A DNA stretch of 64,000 nucleotides. Source: Akanthomyces muscarius (taxonomy: Eukaryota; Ascomycota; Sordariomycetes; Hypocreales; Cordycipitaceae). The notes beneath the pieces are model-generated. The model worked only from the letters and a program-made list of their open reading frames with translations. It made no database searches and had not been told where the DNA came from. Positions 1 to 13,265 of the stretch are shown here, one piece after another. Made by a program: the position numbers and the translations under genes. Each line of letters starts with the position of its first letter. Position 1 is the first letter of the stretch. The stretch lies in assembly GCF_028009165.1 (NCBI RefSeq), contig NC_079241.1, positions 3,348,001 through 3,412,000 of the forward strand, read 5' to 3'.

Positions 1-3000
1 CGCCCGCTCGAGTACTTCCCAATAACCTTCTTTACCGTCATTGCCGCCGCCTTCATCATTTTTGATCCGCGCGAGTGGATGCTACAGAGTTACTTTGAAG
101 CGCATGAATTTTTGCTCCACATGCCTGTCAACGACTTTCTCGAACAATACTTTCATACATCTGTCACCATCGTCTCGGCTCTCTGGTTCGTGCCCTCACC
201 GACTCCCTTCCTCACTCTTCAACTCCCTCGCGCCCTATCGCTCTAACTTCGTCGCGTACCTATAGGCTTGTACACCGAACGTTTCAAACTTTGCTTAAGC
301 CAGTCCCCGAATTGGTCAATATTCTCGGTGTCGACATCCCCGAGCCCCCCGATGTGTGCCTAGCTGGCATCCGCTCTGACGCTGCCACCCTCAACTGGGG
401 GCGGCCGCCGAGCAGTAAACCTGTACAGAAATATTCTATACAAGTTAATGGAGTTCACGGTGAGTTTCGATAAGACGGCTTCTCGCTGCCAGCCACATCA
501 ACCGACCACGAATATGAAAGCTTACCCCACACTGCAGTCGGCGACTCCCCCGGCAACGAGGTAGCCATCACTGTCACAGGCTTAAAACCGAATCACTTTT
601 ACAATATTCGCGTCATTGCCGTAGCGCCCAACAACTTCCAATCTGCAGGCCCTGTCATCCGCCTGCGAACATTCGGAAAGGATGGCAAACCGCAGCTTGG
701 CAATGCGCGCCTGCCCACCAACTTTTCTCCCGATGAGTACCGCCGCGGATCCACCGACGATGGCGATGATTCCGAATCTCCCTCTGGCCCCATCCCTTCA
801 CTCGAGTCTGCTCCTGTGCTAGACGGCGCCGTCTCCGTCGTCCGCGATACGAATGGTTCCCTAACGGGCCAGCGACGGAACACTATCAACAGGCGTCACT
901 CTCCCTCTGTCGCGAGCTCCGACCGACCTCAGCTCAAGCATCAAGGCTCAGATGAGCCCGAATTGTCTCTGGACGAGCTGAATAGACGATTTGAGAGTAT
1001 CAGAAAGGAGACTGAAGAGACCATCGCGCAATATGCCAAGGACGAGGCCGAGTCTAAACTCCAGGAGGACGAGTTGAAAAGGGAAAAGGAACGCAAACGC
1101 CAGATACTCAAGGAGAAGGAGGAGCAAACTGCGCAGCTCAAAACACAAGTTCGAACAACTATGGAGCAAATGCGCGCTGCCGAGAAAGAACGCGCCAAAA
1201 AGGAGCAGAGCTTGAAAGACAAGGATGCTAAGAAAACGAAGGTGAAGGATAGTATCACCAAGTTGGAGCTTGAGATTGAGCGCATGAAGACCGAGCGTAA
1301 AAAGTTCCAGGCGCAAAAATCCGATCTGCTTCAAAAGCGAGACAAGGAAGTCCGTTCTCTTGATGAGGCCAACAAGGAGCTCCAAAACAAGTGTGCTGAG
1401 TTGGAATCCGAGCTCAAGGAAAAGGGAAAGCAGCTGCAAGACCTCAAGGCTACACGCGAGTTGTTACCAGGCGCTGATGATCAGCAATGGAAAGATGAAG
1501 ACGATCGCCTGGCGGCTGAGTGGGACGCTAATAGGCACGAAATTCATTCTCGTCTTGTACGTGAGCTTAAGCTGGCTCATAATCTAGACCAGCAGATACA
1601 AGCTCTCACCGACCAAGTCGCTCTGGCTCTGCAGCACCAACAGGTATTCTATCACCAGGCGGGCTCCGGGGCTCTCGACTATGACGGTTCGGGTTCTGTT
1701 CAGCAGAAGAGGCTGAGTCTCAATGGTGCTTCTGCTCGTGAGCAAGGCACGCCATCACCGCATGCGCTTCCTACATCTGAGTCGGGCTACCCGCCACCGG
1801 CAGGGTTCGTCCATGCGCCCTTTCCACCCAGGCTGTTCATGGATGATCCAGATCCGACGGATGAACCTCATACGGAAGCCGAGTTCAAGATTGCTTCCGG
1901 TCCACTGAGCCCCTTGGCCCAGAACCTCTTGCCTTCCAACATATTCGATGAGATGGAGGAGCTGGATGAAGCCGGCGTGCGCGGTTCATATTTTCGCGAG
2001 TCTCTCGGGATAACGGAAGATGACCCGCAGTCCCCCGCCTCTTCAAACCCATCGCACCGCGCATTTTCCAGCCCTCATGGGTCAAATCACAACTTGCCAT
2101 ACTCACCGTACGAAACCGCCGACAGAAGCTCATTAAACTTGAGCCAAGGCCCAAATTCCCCTGCGGCTAGTAGCCATAGGTTGAGCAGCCTGCTCTCTAC
2201 GTTTCAACGCAATAGAGGCACGAAGCGCATCGATGAAGGCCCTCCTATTGGGAGCCTAAAATCTGGCCAAAGCCAGTCATTCCCTCGTGGAGCAGAGGAG
2301 TTCGAAGGCAACGAACCGCGCCGACGAATTAATTTCCCATGGGTTGGCCGCAGCTCAACTGGACCCGAAGGCACCATTGGCGGACACTTTTCATTGGGTA
2401 GCAGGAGATTGAATCCAATCAAGCCTCCCAACGGTGCGGACAGGGACCCAAATTCGAGACCTGCATCTATTGCATCCGCGGATATGCCTCGGCCGTCGAC
2501 TGACAGTGGTTCCATTTGGGGCCAGCCAGGTGACGGTGCAGTGCCCAAGAACAGACTCTGGCAGCCTGCGGATGGCCGCTGGCCTTCGCGTAGCAACTCG
2601 AGGCGACCGTCTATTCACGGCACGGGCAGTCTATTGACGACTACGCTTGCGTCCGCCGACGATGAAATTCTCGACGAGTACGACTTGCGCAACCCGCGGG
2701 CATCCGCCAGGGAGGTCGGCGTGATCGGATCAGGCCACCCGGCGACCGCCAAATATGTGAACCAGAGGCTCAATCCGAACGCACCTACCTTCATGGGCAA
2801 TTTCTTTAAGAAAGATAGGTCCAAGTCTCGGGATGCAACTCCAAGCCTTGAGCTGCCGATAAATACAGACGACTCCCCGTCCGAGTCTAGAATCTCGCGC
2901 GATACTCAGTCAATCCACACACAGACTTCAATTTCCGTGTCTGAGTCTCATGAGTCGTTGACGCTGGACGTAAGCTTGTCAAATGCACCTTCTGACTTGA

Positions 3001-3389
3001 ACTCTCTATCTGGCTCCCTCTCCAAGGACCCAGAGAACAAAGTCAAGAAGCTCTTCCGAAAAGGCAGCTCCAGCAAGTTTAGTCTGTCTTCGCGACTTGG
3101 CAAGGATTCTGGGCTATTTAAGAAGGGCCCCGGCAGCACAGCCAATTCTGAGAAGAACATGTCGGCTGATCAACGATCCAGCATTGGCGATGTTGATGAC
3201 ATTGGCGAGGATATTCAATTCGGTCGAAGCTACGACAGCATGTCGAGCAGCCCTGCGCTTGGATCCAAGGCGTCCAAGGATGGAACTCAGTCTCGCATCG
3301 GATCCTGGCGCTTCTCTAAGAAGAAGAAGGGCAAAGATGTGCATCCAAAAGAAAGCGTGGAAGTTGACAGGAACGCGGATGATGAGTAG
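1..3389 (+). CDS. Fibronectin type III / coiled-coil protein (5' partial)
   Basis: The reading frame is open from base 1, so the start lies upstream. Exons are 1-185, 266-459 and 538-3389; both introns (80 and 78 bp) are GT-AG and keep phase. The visible product is about 1,076 aa. It opens with two hydrophobic stretches (one around FFTVIAAAFIIF, one around SVTIVSALWLV), then a fibronectin type III domain (core LNWGRPP ... NHFYNIRVIAVAP, roughly residues 85-170). A long charged coiled coil rich in K/E/R/Q follows (about bases 960-1620). The remaining 600 residues are Ser/Pro-rich and look disordered, with a lysine-rich tail (FSKKKKGK). Family knowledge: filamentous ascomycetes carry large FN3 plus coiled-coil proteins of unknown role. 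The hydrophobic N-terminus suggests membrane attachment, which is inference. It is convergent with the ligase gene downstream. Confidence 0.85.
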
Positions 3390-5010
3390 TATCGACTTGA
3401 CGTTGGCATAGGCAAGGCATTTCTCCCATATTAAATACAAGCGCATTCATTTTTCCTCTTCAAGACCTCCTTCCCCTCCTTGACCCACGTTGATCTTACT
3501 TGTACGTAGCCACCACGCCCAGCATGATACATGCATGCAATGAGGGAGCGAGGCTCATCAGCGAACGGGAGAAACGTTGTAAATAGGCACGTACGAGTAA
3601 AGCGAATTAGGCTGAAGAAACGTGGCTGTTCAAATATTGACTATCTTGTGCTCCTCTATTCTGGATTCTCTCTAGAAGATCGATGTTCTATCTTTTTGTT
3701 ATTGTCGATAGCGATGCGATATCTAGGTAGAGCTGAGCCAATGAAAACGAGGTCCTCCACCCTCAGAAGGAATATATTAGTATTCAACGTTTCCAGGTCA
3801 AAAGATCAAACCTCGATATTTCCGCTCCAAGTTTTTCCGCGGCCTCAGATACTTGCTCCATGACGGCTTGCGCCATCTTGGACATGCTTCATCACGGGCC
3901 TATATTTATGGTAGTATAGTTCTCCATGTCCCTTGGACGACGAAAGCAAAGCCGCCCAGCCATCCATCTGTAACACACAGAAAAGTGTATTTCGTTTTTC
4001 TTTGGTATACCATTCTGGGGCCTCAAGGCGAAAGCACGTCATGGGCAAAATGATTTAGTGGTAAGTGTAAAGAAGACTGAAGAGCAAAAACGATCTTCAG
4101 TCTCTTGTTGCGATGGGAGGAAGAAAATTGGAGGGGGAGGAGGGCTGGATTGGCCCTTGCTGTCTTTGGCGTGCCTGGCAACGTTGCGGCTTGGGTTTCA
4201 AAGTACGAACTACCAATGACGCCCTGACTTGCAGGCAGACTAGATGACTCAAAGTGCTGCACATCGCTGGAAGGCTTAATGCATGGTGAGTCTTGCGATG
4301 GGGACATGCATATTTATGCGTACGCTATCGTCCCGGAGAACTTGTGCGAGCATGCAAACTTATGTGGTAGTCTAATCTCCCCTGAATACGATATCTCATA
4401 AAGTGATTCACCAGATCGTTGCCTTTGTTCGTCTGTGGACGATACGAAATGCAATCATGAAGTGTGTAGACATGCGAGGCGTGCTGCTGGAACTGCGCCG
4501 TAATTACGAGACTAGTGGATTCAGCAGACCAAAATCTTCGAAAACCGAGAGTACATCATCGACAACTACAGAAATCGCATATTGACTTTAGTTTCTGGAT
4601 TTTTCTGTTGCATTTTCCTGTCGGTATCGTGGCATAGGGCAACTAGCTGCTGTGCTGGTACGCACCCTGAAGCCGATAATGTGATGTAACCGCCTATTCT
4701 TCGAATCTCCCCCCCCGAAAAGTAAAGCAATTGCTAGCGTTTGAGCCTATAGAGCATCCGGGTCTGTATCTGAGTGCCCCAAAACAATTACCGTGACGCC
4801 CTCGCCAGGGCGCACATGCTTCATCACAGACACGACCTCTAGAAATTTGTAATATTTCTTGGAAGGGAAAACACATCAAGGTACTTGAAAGGTTAAACTA
4901 GTATGCTCGAAGGATGCATAGGACGTACCATGGCCGAGTTGTTAGGCAATAGGAAGGCCAAAAGTGAAAAAAGAAGTACATGGCTGCCGAGTCATCCAAC
5001 GGCATTTCTG
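3390..5010. other. Intergenic, convergent 3' ends
   Basis: Spacer between two convergent genes (FN3 protein from the left, acyl-CoA-ligase-like gene from the right). I see only short random ORFs and no RNA gene, repeat or family-recognisable coding. Most of it should be 3' UTR and terminator sequence. Confidence 0.5.
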
Positions 5011-6704
5011 CTACTCATGAGCCTCAAGAAACCTCGCCGATTCGGGTAGAGGAACCACTTTTTCCAGCTGATTCTTCAACGCCTTTCCCATGGTTCCACG
5101 CGGAATCTCATCACAGAACAGTACCCCTCCCGTCGGCGCCTTGTGCACCGCGAGTTTGGAAGCGACAAAATCGACAACCTTTTGCGCAGTCAGCTGCGCG
5201 CCGGTACGCCGAACAACGTATGCCAGGCACTCTCTGTCCTTTTCATCATCTCGCGCCGTCGTCGATGTCACCAGCGCGTCGGTTATGTCGCCGTGCTGCA
5301 GGAGCACGCCTTCCACCTCGGCCGGCGCGACCTCCTCGTACCGAACCTTGAAGATCTCTTTGAAGCGTCCTACCAGCTTGAGGAGTCCGCTCTCTGGGTC
5401 CAAGACACCTTTGTCGCCGGTGCGGAACCAGCCCGGCTCACCGGGCAGAAACGCGGCTTCGGTCGCTGCTGCGTTGTTGTAGTATCCGCTGAAGCAGGCC
5501 GCGCTGCGAGCACACACCTCGCCAGCGGCACCGGGCTGTACCTCTTGCAGAGTGTCGGGATCCACGATCCTTTGCACGTTAACCATGTTTAGTACACTGC
5601 GATCGTTGATGTGGTACACCCGTTCTGGTGGGAGATAAAGCACAGCACTTACCTGAGGCCCGTTGAAGGCGGGGGCCGGCCAACGCAGCCAGTAGCCCAG
5701 TTGTCATCGATAACGCGCGAGGTGATTCCAGGCAATTCCGTTGACCCATATCCAGTTGTCATGATTGCTTTGTCGAGCAGGATCTTCCGGAACATGTCGA
5801 CTGTTTCTTGACGACTCGGCGCGCCTATAAACGAAACCTGCTGCAACGAGGACAGGGACTGGCGCAGGTCATTCTCCGAGTTGAGCATCAGCGCAATCAT
5901 GTCCATGAGACGCGGTGTAATCATGGTGGCGCCTACTCCGAGCGACTGAATTTTATCCACGACAGTCGCGGCGTCCGAGGCCTTGGTGACGCAGACAGGC
6001 AAGCTACCCAAGCAAGCACGCGTGTGAATCAGCGCGCCACTGACGTGAAACATGCCAATCACCAGTAAGAAAGGCTTGTCTGAAGACGGAAAGGCGGCAA
6101 CCATGTCGGCTCTCACCGACGATGCCTGGTGGCTCATGACGGCCGCCTTGACGGACCCCGTGGAGCCGCTGGTGAAGAAGCGAAACGCTTCGCGCGTGGC
6201 CGGGTCCTTGCCCTCGTTGGCATTGCGGAAGCTCGCCTCGTCGACACCGCCGTCGTCGATAATGTTGCTAAGGCTCGCCTGCGGACCGATATAAGGCGCC
6301 AGGCCCGGGGGGTCAAACACGAGAACCATGCTCAGCGGCAGGCCCAGGCTCTGGACCGTCGCCAGCGCAAGATCCAGAAACTCGGGCGCGACAAAGAGCC
6401 ACTTCAGCCCAGCCGCTTGAATGGCGGTGGCAAGCTCGGCCTGCTTGACAAAGGTCGGGATGCCAGAGTACACGGCCCCCGCGGCGACGGCGCCGTCGCC
6501 GAGAACGTAGTAGTAAATGTCGTTTTCGCTGAGAAGACCGACGCCATCCTGGTCTGCGACGCCGAAACGCTGCAGGCCGACGGCTATACGCTTGACCAGG
6601 GAGATGTACTCGTGCCGCGAGATTTGGCGGTTCGGACGGTCGGCGTCCACCAAGATCTGGGGTACCCTCGTCAGCGTGCGAACATGGAATGTTGTGTGGC
6701 ACAT
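5011..6704 (-). CDS. AMP-dependent acyl-CoA synthetase/ligase-like (ANL superfamily)
   Basis: Two exons on the minus strand: 6704-5653 and 5569-5011. The 83-bp intron (5652-5570) starts GTAAGT, has a CTAAAC branch-like site and ends CAAAG; joining gives GLR-IVDPD in frame, about 537 aa. ANL motifs appear in order: P-loop SGSTGSVKAAVMSH, GYGSTE, GWFRTGDKG, GRFKEIFKVRYEEVAP, and a C-terminal PRGTMGKALKN with the Lys expected to act in adenylation. These enzymes activate a carboxylic acid as acyl-AMP, then usually form an acyl-CoA thioester. The substrate cannot be read from sequence. The P-loop departs from the usual SGTTGxPKG (Pro to Val, Gly to Ala), so activity may be altered. The start is uncertain: Met at 6704 keeps the conserved domain, and an in-frame Met at 6809 would add 35 residues with no recognised homology. 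No PKS/NRPS genes neighbour it. Confidence 0.85.
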
Positions 6705-8812
6705 ACCGGACGAGAATCCGTGGAGCCAGTTTCCAGTTTCTGAGAAAAGATGCGTGTTATGTAATCCATTTTTCTTTAAATGAATGCAATGACACTGGCA
6801 AATTACCAAGTGAGCAAAGATGTGGTGTCGCGAAGCTGCTTGTTGCTGATATATACGAATTCTGCTGCCTTGTGTAAATGCGAAAGTCCGGTGCAGGCAG
6901 CAGCGTCAAGCCCTGAACACATTCAAAATGGTTACATTCTGCGACGAAAAAGCCACGGCGAAAACTGCAATGTCCGTGGGATCATCTACAAAAGTAGCTA
7001 TATTACGACCCAGCCGTCTCCAGTAAAACATGGTACCCCGCACGGCGCTACTGCTGACATTTGTGATGTCAAGATGCCAGGTTGTAGCTTTCGTTTCGTA
7101 TTCGAGTCGGCGGTGGAAGGACAGCACTATTTCATCCAGATACTGGCAGATCTGACTAAAGAAATCAAAACAAGCTTTGTCGGCTGTGTAGATGTATCGC
7201 GGACCTCAGCGTCGATGGCGTTGTGCCAAGTACACCGGTGGGGTGGGCCCAGCAACAAGTTGGGATTCTGGACGTGAGGGGCATCGTGAACGGCTCTGGC
7301 TGGAGGCTGGAGCGGGCTCGGCATTTAAAGAAGGCGGCAAGACCTGTAGCTCAGTAAAGCCTCATGGACACCCACTCTCCATGTTTGCGACTGAACCACC
7401 AACTCAGTATTCAACTCGGCACCTCCACGGGCCGGAGTACTGTCGGACGCAGCTCTTTTACCGAGGACACAAGTCTCATATGTACTGGCATTCTCTAGCC
7501 TCGTTATTGTCCAACCCACCCTCCCAGCTTCAGAGCGGGTAGATGCGGTGTTGGATTTTGTACGCGGTGCCTTCCGAGTCACTGGTAGCTGGGTAGTAGT
7601 AGTCACTAGTCTAACTCCTCGGAAACTGGCACGAAATTGGACTAAAAAGATCTACCGCACCAAATAGATTGTGGCTGCCACACCTCTGGCAATGGCCTGG
7701 AATTAAAACCTTCAAGGTCCTCTGTAGACCGTCTGGGCTGCCTATTTGGCGACCCTGGACGGCGCATCAGGCTAGCAAGGCTTCGGCCAAGAGTTACATT
7801 GCATCAGGGCTGCAGCATACTGCCCCCTTATTCAACGGCACTAGACGGCGCATCTCTCCCGCCGCAAATCACTTCTATCGTGTGGCAGTTTACTGTATCC
7901 TGGTGAGTAGTCGGTACTCTGATATAGGTGCTGGATACCGCTTCTTCGGAGTATTTCGGAGGGGGCAGGGATTGGACCCGTTCGCTGTCATTTTTATAAA
8001 TAGTGTGCTGTTTCTCAAAGCCCCCAAGCCCTCAAGCCCCCAGCACTGTCAACGGGCCGTGCTCGAGATGTGGTGGCTTTTACCCCAGGGCCTCCAATGC
8101 GCCATTTCGAGCGGATAAGAGGAGGCCTGCGATTCCTTTCTACAATAGGAAGTTGACCAACGGACAAAGAAAGACGTGATCATTGCGCAAAGTGGCGCCC
8201 CCGTCGAGGATTTCAGCTGCCAGATAAAGTCGATAGCGCCGAGATTCAGGACGGCAGGTGGACTGCCAATTGGACAGAAAGAAGCAGGTCGTGCGCCGTG
8301 ATGGGGGACTCGGGGCATAACGCTAGCATGGGGAAGCTGGGGCGCCAAGATTTATGCTTATTCTCTGCTTGCCCGTAGGGCCCATAGTGACCCCCAATAA
8401 CATGCCTCCCAGCCTGGGGAGCATAACATCCTTCATTCCCGATTTGGCAGTTCATTTGGGACACCGGCCAGTCGCTGCAACCCGACGTGCTCCTCGGTTC
8501 TGGCTGGAGGCTTGGCGCAGTACAGTTTGGCCTGCGATGAGCGGCGTATGGGTGCTGCGAAAGAGGAGAGTTCGTTTTGGTGGTCTTAGATACCTTCCTA
8601 GATTGTCACAGATCATTGTCCTGCATCGCTTGGCATCAGAGTCACTCGTTGTCTGTTCGCCGTTTACAGCCCATGAAGGCAGCATCATCGCGGCCAGCTG
8701 CTGTGTGAAATAGGAAGGTCAGCTTCTCGCGCAAGTTTCGCAGAAAGTGGTGAATATGAAAGTTGTGACAAATCTAAAATGATAGCTGTGATGCTTGGCA
8801 GTCCTTGTCAAC
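6705..8812. other. Gene-poor spacer and protease promoter
   Basis: About 2.1 kb between divergently transcribed genes (ligase to the left, subtilisin to the right). No gene that I can support. One minus-strand stretch, 7190-6906, reads without stops with reasonable composition but has no upstream exon or ATG that I could join. The rest should be promoter and 5' UTR. Confidence 0.45.
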
Positions 8813-8820
8813 TATAAATA
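8813..8820 (+). promoter_or_regulatory. TATA box of subtilisin gene
   Basis: TATAAATA lies 105 bp upstream of the protease ATG (8918), followed by a pyrimidine/CAAC-rich leader ending ATCAAAATGG. A TGATAG element at about 8780 fits the GATA-factor consensus (HGATAR) used in nitrogen control; this is suggestive only. Confidence 0.6.
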
Positions 8821-8917
8821 CCCCCAAAGGGCCAGTGTTCCAATCATCGACATCAACCTTCAAACTCATTCAACTCTTCTTCCCATTCTCACTTCTCCCT
8901 AACAAGACACCATCAAA

Positions 8918-10167
<1,250 letters not shown>

Positions 10168-10719
10168 GTCGAAGTACTCAGTGGTAGTTGGACGAGACTT
10201 TGCTAGTATATATATATAACGAACATCCATGAGATTATATAAATGAATATTTATTATTTTGTCCAAAGTTTGCCCACGCACTGTTTCCGCCATACGTGGA
10301 TTCAGGGCTTGAGTTACTATAAGAGCGCACAGTTACTGTGAAACCCTAGTATTACGCGGGAATGTTCATTTACAAGTATTATTTTAAATGACCAATGAAT
10401 CCATGCCAAAGAAATCCTTTTATAGGTTCGTGCCCTTGACTCGCGTCGTATAAGTACGAAGTACGGGGTCATCCCTACTGACAGCGGGCGATATCCACCA
10501 ATGTGACACCACACGGAAACCTTGTCCGACTCCCTCAAGCTTCAACCTGACATCAACTCTATACTTTCATCATGCTGAGCTAGCGCCTGCCTCATCTCCC
10601 AGGAGCTATCAAATCCGCAATTATAATAGCGACCAGTGTACGATATCGATATTTCAGAGCACAATTCTGATAGTCGAATTATCGCGCCACTGCCTACAAG
10701 ACTTTTGTTAATAACCACA

Positions 10720-12240
10720 ATGAAACGAGCTGTGGGCCCGTTGGACAAGCGTAGGACAGCAACACGCTGCCAAGCTTGCTCTAGAAGACGCATCAAGGTC
10801 TGATTGAGATGGCCATCTTTCGTTGAAGCATTATGTGCTGATATCATACGAATAGTGCGAGGGTGGCTATCCGTGCAAGTATTGCGTACGGACCAACAAG
10901 CCGTGTGAACTACAACAGCCACTGGCGACCGACGTCAAGTTCGTCGCCGTCGCCAACCCTGTGCAATCGTGTCAAACGAATCAGCTTGGTGCACATGTTT
11001 ACAAGCACAGAGAAACGCTCTACTTGGACCAATTTGCATCGTTCATGCAGCGATGCCAGTTCACCAGAGGGTTTGCCTCGGTGACCACGAACCTCGTCCA
11101 CCTCATGCAAGAAAGCCCGTCACTTCGAGATGTTGCTACGGCCATTGGCGCGCTTGAGGCCAGCAGGCGGAGCTCTGTCATTTCGTTTCGCGGACACGGG
11201 TCGCCTGGCTATACTGCGCTCAGCTTGTACGGCAGATCGATAAAAGCTCTGCAGACTGAGGTTACAAATATTGTCTCGGTTCGTCGCGAGGACACCCTAT
11301 GGAGCACGTTCCTACTAGGACTGTTCGAGGCATGTGTATAGATTTCGCCCGCACGCTCATCATGTTAACATACTACAAAGCTGCTGTCGGAAACAGTGGG
11401 AGACCGGTGGGCTCAGCACATGCGCTACGGCACGTCCAGGTTGCTGCAGCTTGCAGGGCCTACCGAATCTTTGTCTTCTCTCCACCAAACACTGTTTGAA
11501 GCATTCCGAGTACTTGAAGCGACCAGAGCGGTCATGTACGGCGATGGCACGTTTCTCTCACAGAACGCATGGCTTTCCTATCACCCAAGTCCGACTACAA
11601 AAAGAAGTGGCATGCCAAATCCGATGACCAGTATGGATACACTCATAATTCAAACTTCAGCATTCAGTCACCAGTAAGTTGGACTAACAAAAAAACTTGG
11701 CCCGTCTGACCGATTTACAGATTGTTCGAGCGGCTGAATTGTGTCCCAGAGCACCTGAGATCAACAGATCCGGAGATTGACGCTCTCGTCAGCGATGGAA
11801 TCCAGATTCAGCACAAGCTCCGCTGTTGGCATGATGACAATACTCCGTACTCGAGCTTGGATTCCTACGTTCAACTGGCTTTTGCGAATTATCACGCCCT
11901 CGAACTGTTCCATTGCAGAAATTTTACCTATCATTCCTGCTGGACGAACAAGACAGTCCCGTCCTTGACGCAAAGCGAGATTGAGGCACATGTATTGTCG
12001 ATATTGCGTTTGTCCGAGCAGTGCTTGGAGGCATCGGTCATTCCTGGGGTGACACTACTCTTCCCTCTGCGGATGGCAGGGGCAAATACGCTTCCAATGG
12101 AAAACCGGACAAAGGTTGTTGACATCCTCGGGCGAATACATCAATCAGGTTTCATTGTGTCGGAAAGAATAAAAGTTGACGTGCAGGAGCTTTGGGGATT
12201 TCTGGCAGCGCAGAATGGTTCGGTTCAAAAAATTGAATAG
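10720..12240 (+). CDS. Zn2Cys6 binuclear-cluster transcription factor
   Basis: Four short exons, 10720-10797, 10856-11335, 11381-11673 and 11721-12240, separated by introns of 58, 45 and 47 bp; predicted 456 aa. The first intron splits the DNA-binding domain: CQACSRRRIK in exon 1 joins CEGGYPCKYCVRTNKPC in exon 2, giving a perfect C-x2-C-x6-C-x5-C-x2-C-x6-C (Cys17, 20, 27, 33, 36, 43). The rest is a helical regulatory region resembling the fungal transcription factor domain of short C6 proteins (Fungal_trans_2 type; ETVGDRWAQHMRYGTSRLLQL is typical). That domain-family call is from memory of such proteins. The ATG at 10720 has a good context (ACAATGA). The donor of intron 2 (GTATAG) is the weakest join; it was chosen because it alone keeps frame. 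Regulatory targets are unknown. The gene lies 550 bp after the subtilisin gene on the same strand. Confidence 0.85.
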
Positions 12241-12391
12241 TACTGTCTATGTTGCATAACTCAGACGTGCTGTGCTGTGCTATGGAAGATGAGCTCCAGG
12301 CAAGGCTTGCACAGGGATCCGATACAGAAAATTGGCACACCCAGGCTTCTCTCTATGCGTCTGCATGTGCAACAGTAAGCTCGCAGTGCTG

Positions 12392-13163
12392 TCAAGCAGA
12401 GGCGGCCCCAACTTGAATATTGAAGTATTCGGTAACGACTCGGGTTCGCAGTCTAGGGGAAAAGTAGTTATATCCAACCATGACATTGCAGTTGTTAACA
12501 AAAATTGTCACCGGAATCACACCTTGATACATGATGTTCCACTGCCAAAGGTTATCGTTAGCTCACGTCTACATCAACATGCCAAGTGCGACCAAGATAC
12601 TTACCGCTGCCACGTTGTTTTCAGCAAACTGCCGCTGAACTAGACCTCCAAAGACGGCGCCGGATTTGACCAGCAAGTCCTTCTCAAAGATGGGAAAGTT
12701 CGAGTCGACGTAGCCCCTAAACACATCGGGCTTGGTGGAGTTGCCACTGTAAGTGGTCAGGGTGTTGTCCACCAAGCCTTCTTTCGTAACGTTGGCATAG
12801 TTGAAGTACGACGACGCCAGGCGACCGCCAGCGCCGTTATCGGTCGCAAACGCTTCGTCGACTTGGACAAAGCCCTTGGATGGCGAGTTGTTGATGAAGC
12901 CAGTCGTGATGTGGGACAGATTCTGGTTCCTATGAGCTCTGGTCAGTCCACGCGTCCGACGGGCTTTACTGCTGAGCGGCTTACCACTTGTGCTGAACAA
13001 AGTTGGTTCGGTACTCTGGCTGAATCAAAGGGGGCTCGGGCTGCTTAAAGGAGGCGGAGAACTCGACCATGGAGGAGGGGAAGGGGGGGCAGCTCGGTGC
13101 GGTTGCCCCCATTCCTGCCGCCACGGCGACCAGTGAAGCAATTAGGCTCTGGTTGGGGCGCAT
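12392..13163 (-). CDS. Small secreted protein of unknown function
   Basis: Three minus-strand exons: 13163-12985, 12929-12605 and 12541-12392, with introns of 55 and 63 bp (the second has a GCTAAC branch site). Joined, they give 217 aa. The N-terminus is a signal peptide (MRPNQSLIASLVAVAAGMGA) and the mature part has only two or three cysteines. It ends with a beta-rich segment (NNCNVMVGYNYFSPRLRT, then VVTEYFNIQ). I do not recognise the fold; similar-sized secreted proteins of unknown function are common in ascomycetes. There is no catalytic motif, transmembrane helix or GPI signal. Stopping at the first intron donor would give a wrong C-terminus (SILVALGMLM), so the third exon matters. It is divergent from VPS53, with 670 bp between start codons. 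Confidence 0.8.
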
Positions 13164-13257
13164 TTTGAAGTTTTGATGATGTAGAAGGAAATGTAGAATG
13201 TAAATGCTTTTCTTTTGTTCTTGTGAAAATTTGCCTTTCTACGTCGACAGCGTCCTG

Positions 13258-13265
13258 CCTTTATA
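13258..13265 (-). promoter_or_regulatory. TATA box of the 217-aa secreted protein gene
   Basis: TATAAAGG on the minus strand, 95 bp before the ATG at 13163. Spacing resembles that of the TATA boxes before the other secreted-protein genes in the window. Confidence 0.5.

Noticed and set aside
6660..6715. Intron at the start of the ligase gene (donor GTATGTG, acceptor ACCCCAG)
   Set aside because: Donor and acceptor are in different phases, so splicing would break the conserved frame.
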